Shown: one piece after another, positions 6,220 to 10,333 of the stretch
Layout: every line of letters starts with the position of its first letter
How positions within the stretch are numbered: the first letter of the stretch is position 1
Source of the DNA: Rhodobiaceae bacterium
GTDB lineage: Bacteria > Pseudomonadota > Alphaproteobacteria > Parvibaculales > Parvibaculaceae
DNA: 10,333 nt
Direction of reading: 5' to 3'
NCBI GenBank assembly: GCA_002401305.2
Contig: NVSO02000193.1
Location: 1-10,333, forward strand
Notes under the pieces: generated by a model
Database searches by the model: none
What the model was told of the DNA's origin: nothing
What the model saw: only the letters and a program-made list of their open reading frames with translations
Position numbers and translations under genes: made by a program

Positions 6220-7380
6220 ATGTACGAACTAATGGAGGGGTATAAATCCCCATGGCTTACCGAAGAACTTGATATCCTTCAGGACGCCGTCAAAAAATTC
6301 TACACGCGTGAATTCCTACCCCATGCTGAGAAGTGGATCGATCAGGGTAAAGTAGACCGCGACGCTTGGAATAAAGCTGGCGAAGCAGGTCTCCTTTGCG
6401 CTTCTATTTCAGAAGAATATGGCGGCGGCGGTGGCACCTTCGCCCATGAAATGATCATTGACCAAGAACTGCACCGTGCAGGCATTCCCGGTTTTGCCAA
6501 TTCTGTGCATTCCGGCATCGTCGCGCACTACATTCAGTCCTACGGTACTGAAGAGCAGAAGAAAAAATGGTTGCCGAAAATGGCCAGCGGCGAACTGGTC
6601 GGGGCGATTGCGATGACAGAGCCCGGCACAGGATCAGACCTTCAAAACGTCCGCTCTACGGCCCTTAAAAGTGGCAACGAATACGTCATCAACGGCCAAA
6701 AGACCTTCATCACCAATGGCCAAAACGCTGAACTGATTTGCGTGATTGTGAAAACAGATCCATCCGCAGGTGGTAAGGGCGTGTCCTTGGTCATGGTGGA
6801 AACCGAAGAAGTCGAAGGCTTCCGTCGCGGTCGTAACCTCGACAAGCTTGGCCAAAAAGCCGCCGATACCTCGGAGCTTTTCTTTGATGATGTGCGTGTG
6901 CCTCTGACCAACCTCCTCGGCGCCGAAGAAGGCCAAGGCTTTTACCAATTGATGCAGCAATTGCCGCAAGAGCGGATTATCATCGCCTCCAGTGCTGTTG
7001 TCACAATGGAAAAAGCACTTTTCCACACAACTGAATATGTCAAAGAGCGGACCGCATTTGGCAAACGTATTTTGGATTTCCAAAACACCCAATTCAAATT
7101 GGCAGAATGTAAAACAGAAGCCGCCATCGCGCGTACATTTGTGGACCAATGTGTTGTGCGCTTGCTCAAAGGCGAGTTGGATGCAACAACAGCGGCGATG
7201 GCCAAATATTGGTGTACGGACAAAGAAAACGAAATCGTCGATACCTGCCTGCAATTCTTCGGTGGCTTTGGCTACATGAATGAATATCCAATTGCCCGCA
7301 TGTACGCCGATAGCCGTGTCCAAAAAATCTACGGCGGCACAAACGAAATCATGAAAATGCTGATCGCCCGCACACTCTAA
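6220..7380 (+). CDS. LCAD-like acyl-CoA dehydrogenase (386 aa)
   Basis: This is a standard-length acyl-CoA dehydrogenase, complete and led by AAGGGA about 7 nt before the ATG. The flavin and substrate motifs AIAMTEPGTGSDL (about 129-141) and NGQKTFITNG (158-167) are intact, as is YVKERTAFGKRI. The position that holds the catalytic glutamate in MCAD-type enzymes (YEG) is glycine here: the sequence is IYGGTNEIMK, with G372. Instead LPQER places a glutamate at E251. This matches the arrangement known for long-chain acyl-CoA dehydrogenase (LCAD), whose C-terminus also reads YGGTNEIMK. The protein therefore probably belongs to the LCAD branch and is likely active. It lies 56 nt after the 597-aa dehydrogenase, suggesting that the two enzymes cover different chain lengths or branching. 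Confidence 0.94.
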   Translation: MYELMEGYKSPWLTEELDILQDAVKKFYTREFLPHAEKWIDQGKVDRDAWNKAGEAGLLCASISEEYGGGGGTFAHEMIIDQELHRAGIPGFANSVHSGIVAHYIQSYGTEEQKKKWLPKMASGELVGAIAMTEPGTGSDLQNVRSTALKSGNEYVINGQKTFITNGQNAELICVIVKTDPSAGGKGVSLVMVETEEVEGFRRGRNLDKLGQKAADTSELFFDDVRVPLTNLLGAEEGQGFYQLMQQLPQERIIIASSAVVTMEKALFHTTEYVKERTAFGKRILDFQNTQFKLAECKTEAAIARTFVDQCVVRLLKGELDATTAAMAKYWCTDKENEIVDTCLQFFGGFGYMNEYPIARMYADSRVQKIYGGTNEIMKMLIARTL

Positions 7381-7448
7381 GAACGGACGATCAATCATAC
7401 CGCCCATTAAGAAGGCGGATAGTAATCACAAGGCATCTTTTCTGTAGC

Positions 7449-7470
7449 GACGCGCTGCCCTCAGCGCGTC
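7449..7470 (+). repeat. Perfect 9-bp hairpin between dehydrogenase and thiolase genes
   Basis: GACGCGCTG (7449-7457) and CAGCGCGTC (7462-7470) are exact inverse complements around a CCCT loop, a very stable GC-rich stem-loop. It lies in the 111-nt gap before the thiolase, 21 nt upstream of its start. No T-tract follows, so it is unlikely to be a full terminator. It may protect or process the polycistronic mRNA, or cause partial read-through. Confidence 0.7.
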
Positions 7471-7491
7471 CCACCCTCCAGGGAGTTATCC

Positions 7492-8697
7492 ATGACAGAA
7501 TGTTACATCTACGACCACGTCCGCACCCCGCGCGGCAAAGGTAAAAAAGACGGCGCATTGCACGAAGTAACTGCATTGCAGCTGGCCACCCAAGTGCTTG
7601 AAAACCTACGCGATCGCAACGACCTCGACACATCTCTTGTGGATGATGTGGTGATGGGTTGCGTGGACCCGGTCGGCGAGCAAGGCGGTAACATTGCACG
7701 GATTGCCGTGATGAATGCTGAATATGCCGATACAACAGCTGGCGTGCAGATCAATCGGTTCTGTGCTTCAGGCCTCGAAGCAACCAATATGGCAGCGGCT
7801 AAAATCATGGCTGGTGAAGCTGATTTGGCCATAGGCGGCGGTGTGGAAAGCATGTCCCGTGTGGGCATGGGCGCCTCAGGCGGTGCATGGAACTCTGATC
7901 CAGAAATCGCGATGAAGTCATACTTCACCCCACAAGGCATTGGCGCAGATTTGATCGCCACCAAATGGGGTTTCTCTCGCGATGATGTGGATGGTTATGC
8001 CATCGAGTCACAAAAGCGCGCTAAGAATGCATGGGATAACGGCTACTTCTCAAACTCAGTCATTCCTGTGAAAGACATCAACGGCTTGACTATTCTAGGT
8101 CGTGACGAGCACATGCGCCCTGAAGCAACGATGCAATCTTTGGCGTCACTCAACCCAGCGTTTGCCGCTATGGGTGACTTCGCATTCGACGGTGTGGCAA
8201 CAGCTCGCTATCCAGAAATTGAAGAAATCAACCACGTGCACCATGCGGGTAACTCTTCAGGCATCGTTGACGGTGCTGCGGGCATTCTGCTCGGCTCAAA
8301 AGAAATGGGCGAGCGCCTAGGCCTCAAACCTCGCGCACGCATCCGTCAGATGTCCTCAATCGGTTCAGAGCCTTGCATCATGTTGACGGGTCCAGCCGAT
8401 GTAAGCCGTAAAGCACTCAAACGTGCGGGCATGGATGTCTCAGACATTGATTTGTTTGAATTGAACGAAGCATTTGCATCTGTTGTTCTACGCATGATGC
8501 AATCTCTCGATATCGATCATGACAAAATGAACGTAAACGGTGGCGCTATTGCCATGGGCCACCCATTGGGTGCGACCGGCGCCATGATCCTTGGAACTGT
8601 TCTTGATGAGCTTGAACGCCGTGACCTAAATACAGCACTCGCCACTCTATGTGTCGGCGCTGGCATGGGCACTGCAACCATCATTGAACGCGTTTAA
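7492..8697 (+). CDS. fadA: Acetyl-CoA C-acyltransferase (3-ketoacyl-CoA thiolase)
   Basis: This 401-aa protein has the full thiolase fold and performs the last step of beta-oxidation, cleaving 3-ketoacyl-CoA with CoA to give acetyl-CoA and a shortened acyl-CoA. The nucleophile is C91 in NRFCASG, the general thiolase active-site motif. The second catalytic set is present as H357 in [11 protein letters not shown] and C387 in TLCVGAGMG. The NEAFA motif (N325-E326) and [13 protein letters not shown] are also intact. AGGGAG about 7 nt upstream supports the ATG at 7492. A biosynthetic acetoacetyl-CoA thiolase cannot be excluded by sequence alone. Its position directly before the multifunctional FadJ/FadB-type gene makes it the partner subunit of the beta-oxidation complex. 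The symbol could equally be given as fadI. Confidence 0.92.
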   Translation: MTECYIYDHVRTPRGKGKKDGALHEVTALQLATQVLENLRDRNDLDTSLVDDVVMGCVDPVGEQGGNIARIAVMNAEYADTTAGVQINRFCASGLEATNMAAAKIMAGEADLAIGGGVESMSRVGMGASGGAWNSDPEIAMKSYFTPQGIGADLIATKWGFSRDDVDGYAIESQKRAKNAWDNGYFSNSVIPVKDINGLTILGRDEHMRPEATMQSLASLNPAFAAMGDFAFDGVATARYPEIEEINHVHHAGNSSGIVDGAAGILLGSKEMGERLGLKPRARIRQMSSIGSEPCIMLTGPADVSRKALKRAGMDVSDIDLFELNEAFASVVLRMMQSLDIDHDKMNVNGGAIAMGHPLGATGAMILGTVLDELERRDLNTALATLCVGAGMGTATIIERV

Positions 8698-8707
8698 GCA
8701 TTGACCA

Positions 8708-8756
8708 AGCGTTCTCTTCCGCACGTCGGGAGGGGGAGCCCTAACGGGTGAACGCT
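8708..8756 (+). repeat. Inverted repeat in thiolase-multifunctional enzyme gap
   Basis: AGCGTTC (8708-8714) and GAACGCT (8750-8756) are exact inverse complements separated by 35 nt that include a G-rich run. The repeat fills most of the 76-nt gap and ends just before the AGGAG ribosome binding site of the next gene. A weak intercistronic stem is possible; there is no T-tract. Confidence 0.35.
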
Positions 8757-8773
8757 GGACCAGGAGTTCTAAA

Positions 8774-10333
8774 ATGACATATGAAAACTTTACTGTAGAA
8801 ATCGACAGCGACGGCATCGCACTAATCACATGGGACATGCCAGGGCGCTCAATGAACGTGCTCTCCCAAAGCTCAATGGGCGACATGGGCGCCATCATCG
8901 AGCAAATTGCGGGCGATGACGCCATCAAAGGCGCTGTGCTGACATCAGGCAAAAGCGCATTTTGTGCCGGTGCTGACCTATCTATGATGGGCGGCAGTGC
9001 AGGCGGTGCGTCTGGCGACGAAAGCCCAGAAGAAAAAACCAAAGCGCTTTACGAAGGCAATCTGAAGTTTAATCTTCTTCTTCGCAAGCTTGAAACCTGC
9101 GGCAAGCCAGTGGCAGCAGCCATCAATGGCATCGCTTTGGGCGGCGGTTTGGAAGTCACACTCGCGTGTCACTACCGCGTTGTGGGCAACAACCCCAAAA
9201 CACAGCTCGGCTTACCAGAAGCAAAAGTTGGTTTGCTTCCCGGTGGCGGCGGCACACAGCGTTTGCCTCGTCTCATTGGTGCAGCAGCCGCATTGCCGCT
9301 CATTCAGCAAGGCAATTCATTGACCCCTGAAAAAGCACAAGCCATCGGCATCGTGCACAAAGTTGTTGAGCCCGGTGCAGAAGTTGCTGAAGCTAAACGT
9401 TGGATTAAAGAAGAAGGCGACGCTGAGCAGCCTTGGGACAAAAAAGGCTACCGCATTCCCGGTGGTGACCCGCACTCAAAAGGGGGCTCACAAGTCTTCA
9501 CAATCGGCAACGCCATGTTGCGCAAGCAAGGCCACGGCAATTACCCGGCTTTGCAATACATCATGTCGTGCGTTTACGAAGGCCTCCAAGTGCCTATCGA
9601 CGCAGGCCTTCGCATTGAAAGCCGTTACTTCACCAAATTGTTGATGGACCCGCGCTCTAAAGCGATGATCCGTTCCTTGTTCCTCTCCATGCAAGATCTG
9701 ACCAAAGGCGCGCGTCGCCCAGTTGGACCAGACGCGTCTAAAGTATCCAAATTGGGTATTCTGGGTGCAGGCATGATGGGGGCTGGCGTTGCATATGTGT
9801 CTGCACGTGCAGGCATGGAAGTTGTTCTTCTTGACCGCGATCAAGAAGCTGCTGACAAAGGCAAAGCTTACTCAGAGCGTTTGCTCGACAAAGCCATTTC
9901 CCGTGGCAAGTCGACCGACGCTAAGAAAGCCGCCTTGCTGTCCAAAATATCGGCGACAACAAACTATGATGATTTGGAAGGTTGCGACCTCATCATCGAG
10001 GCCGTGTTTGAAAGCCGCGACATCAAAGCCGATGTAACCAAAAAATCTGAGCCTAAACTTGTGGAGGGCGGCGTTTTTGGGTCCAACACATCCACCTTGC
10101 CCATTACCGGCTTGGCAGAAGCTTCTGCTAAACCAGAAAACTTCATCGGCATCCACTTCTTTTCACCAGTAGACAAAATGCCATTGGTGGAAATCATCAT
10201 GGGTGAGAAGACTAGCCAAGAAACTCTGGCGAAAACCATGGACTACGTGGCGCAGATCCGGAAAACACCGATCGTCGTCAATGACAGCCGTGGCTTCTAC
10301 ACCTCCCGTTGTTTCGGAACCTATATTTCTGAA
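8774..10333 (+). CDS. fadJ: Multifunctional enoyl-CoA hydratase / 3-hydroxyacyl-CoA dehydrogenase, N-terminal 520 codons
   Basis: The frame is open from ATG 8774 (AGGAG about 7-8 nt upstream) to the window edge, exactly 520 codons. The family is usually a little over 700 residues, so the C-terminal dehydrogenase part is outside. The N-terminal half is an enoyl-CoA hydratase/crotonase domain with both catalytic glutamates: E127 in GGGLEVTLAC and E149 in GLPEAKVGLLPGGGG. A linker at about 225-320 follows. The NAD-binding domain of 3-hydroxyacyl-CoA dehydrogenase then begins, with Rossmann glycines G331, G333 and G336 in GAGMMG. Catalytic H461 is in GIHFFSPV, preceded by SNTS and followed by VVNDSRGF. 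The protein hydrates enoyl-CoA and oxidises the hydroxyacyl-CoA with NAD, feeding the thiolase encoded just upstream. The gene order (thiolase first, then alpha subunit) is common in alphaproteobacteria. fadB is an equally acceptable symbol. Confidence 0.94.
   Translation, partial: MTYENFTVEIDSDGIALITWDMPGRSMNVLSQSSMGDMGAIIEQIAGDDAIKGAVLTSGKSAFCAGADLSMMGGSAGGASGDESPEEKTKALYEGNLKFNLLLRKLETCGKPVAAAINGIALGGGLEVTLACHYRVVGNNPKTQLGLPEAKVGLLPGGGGTQRLPRLIGAAAALPLIQQGNSLTPEKAQAIGIVHKVVEPGAEVAEAKRWIKEEGDAEQPWDKKGYRIPGGDPHSKGGSQVFTIGNAMLRKQGHGNYPALQYIMSCVYEGLQVPIDAGLRIESRYFTKLLMDPRSKAMIRSLFLSMQDLTKGARRPVGPDASKVSKLGILGAGMMGAGVAYVSARAGMEVVLLDRDQEAADKGKAYSERLLDKAISRGKSTDAKKAALLSKISATTNYDDLEGCDLIIEAVFESRDIKADVTKKSEPKLVEGGVFGSNTSTLPITGLAEASAKPENFIGIHFFSPVDKMPLVEIIMGEKTSQETLAKTMDYVAQIRKTPIVVNDSRGFYTSRCFGTYISE

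Noticed and set aside
6634..7407. 257-codon open frame on the minus strand opposite the LCAD-like gene
   Set aside because: The product is Cys/His/Phe-rich, as expected from reading a coding sequence backwards, and the opposite strand is an unmistakable acyl-CoA dehydrogenase.

Overview
The window looks like chromosomal DNA of an alphaproteobacterium. The evidence is a PodJ-like polarity protein preceded by a perfect TTAA-N7-TTAA CtrA-type box, a cluster of GANTC (CcrM-type) sites in the same upstream region, and a fatty-acid oxidation operon headed by a MerR-family regulator. Genus and species cannot be read from the sequence. I see no mobile element, CRISPR array, tRNA or rRNA.

Layout. (1) Positions 1-1108, minus strand: the N-terminal 369 codons of a coiled-coil PodJ-like polar organiser, cut by the left edge. 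(2) 1109-1603: intergenic, holding the CtrA box, phased A/T-rich repeats and GANTC sites. (3) 1604-3309, minus strand: two genes that may be co-transcribed, a CAP/SCP-domain lipoprotein followed by a polytopic DUF418/HGSNAT-like membrane protein. (4) 3310-3875: a long intergenic region with several inverted repeats, a possible 55-codon small ORF, and a perfect 16-bp palindrome over a TTGACG -35-like box. (5) 3876 to the right edge, plus strand: a compact operon of MerR regulator, 597-aa acyl-CoA dehydrogenase, 386-aa LCAD-like acyl-CoA dehydrogenase, thiolase, and FadJ/FadB-type multifunctional enzyme (first 520 codons, cut by the right edge).

The operon supplies one complete turn of beta-oxidation. 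The two dehydrogenases oxidise acyl-CoA to enoyl-CoA, the multifunctional protein hydrates this and oxidises it to 3-ketoacyl-CoA, and the thiolase releases acetyl-CoA. The regulator gene comes first and the palindrome sits on its probable promoter, so autoregulation of the whole operon by the MerR protein, in the style of LiuR-type regulators, is the simplest reading.

Most of the window is ordinary housekeeping content. The signals most worth a second look are the operator palindrome with its extra half-site, the CtrA/GANTC regulatory region, the folded 3519-3670 segment, and the displaced catalytic glutamate of the second dehydrogenase. I did not find a convincing undescribed system.
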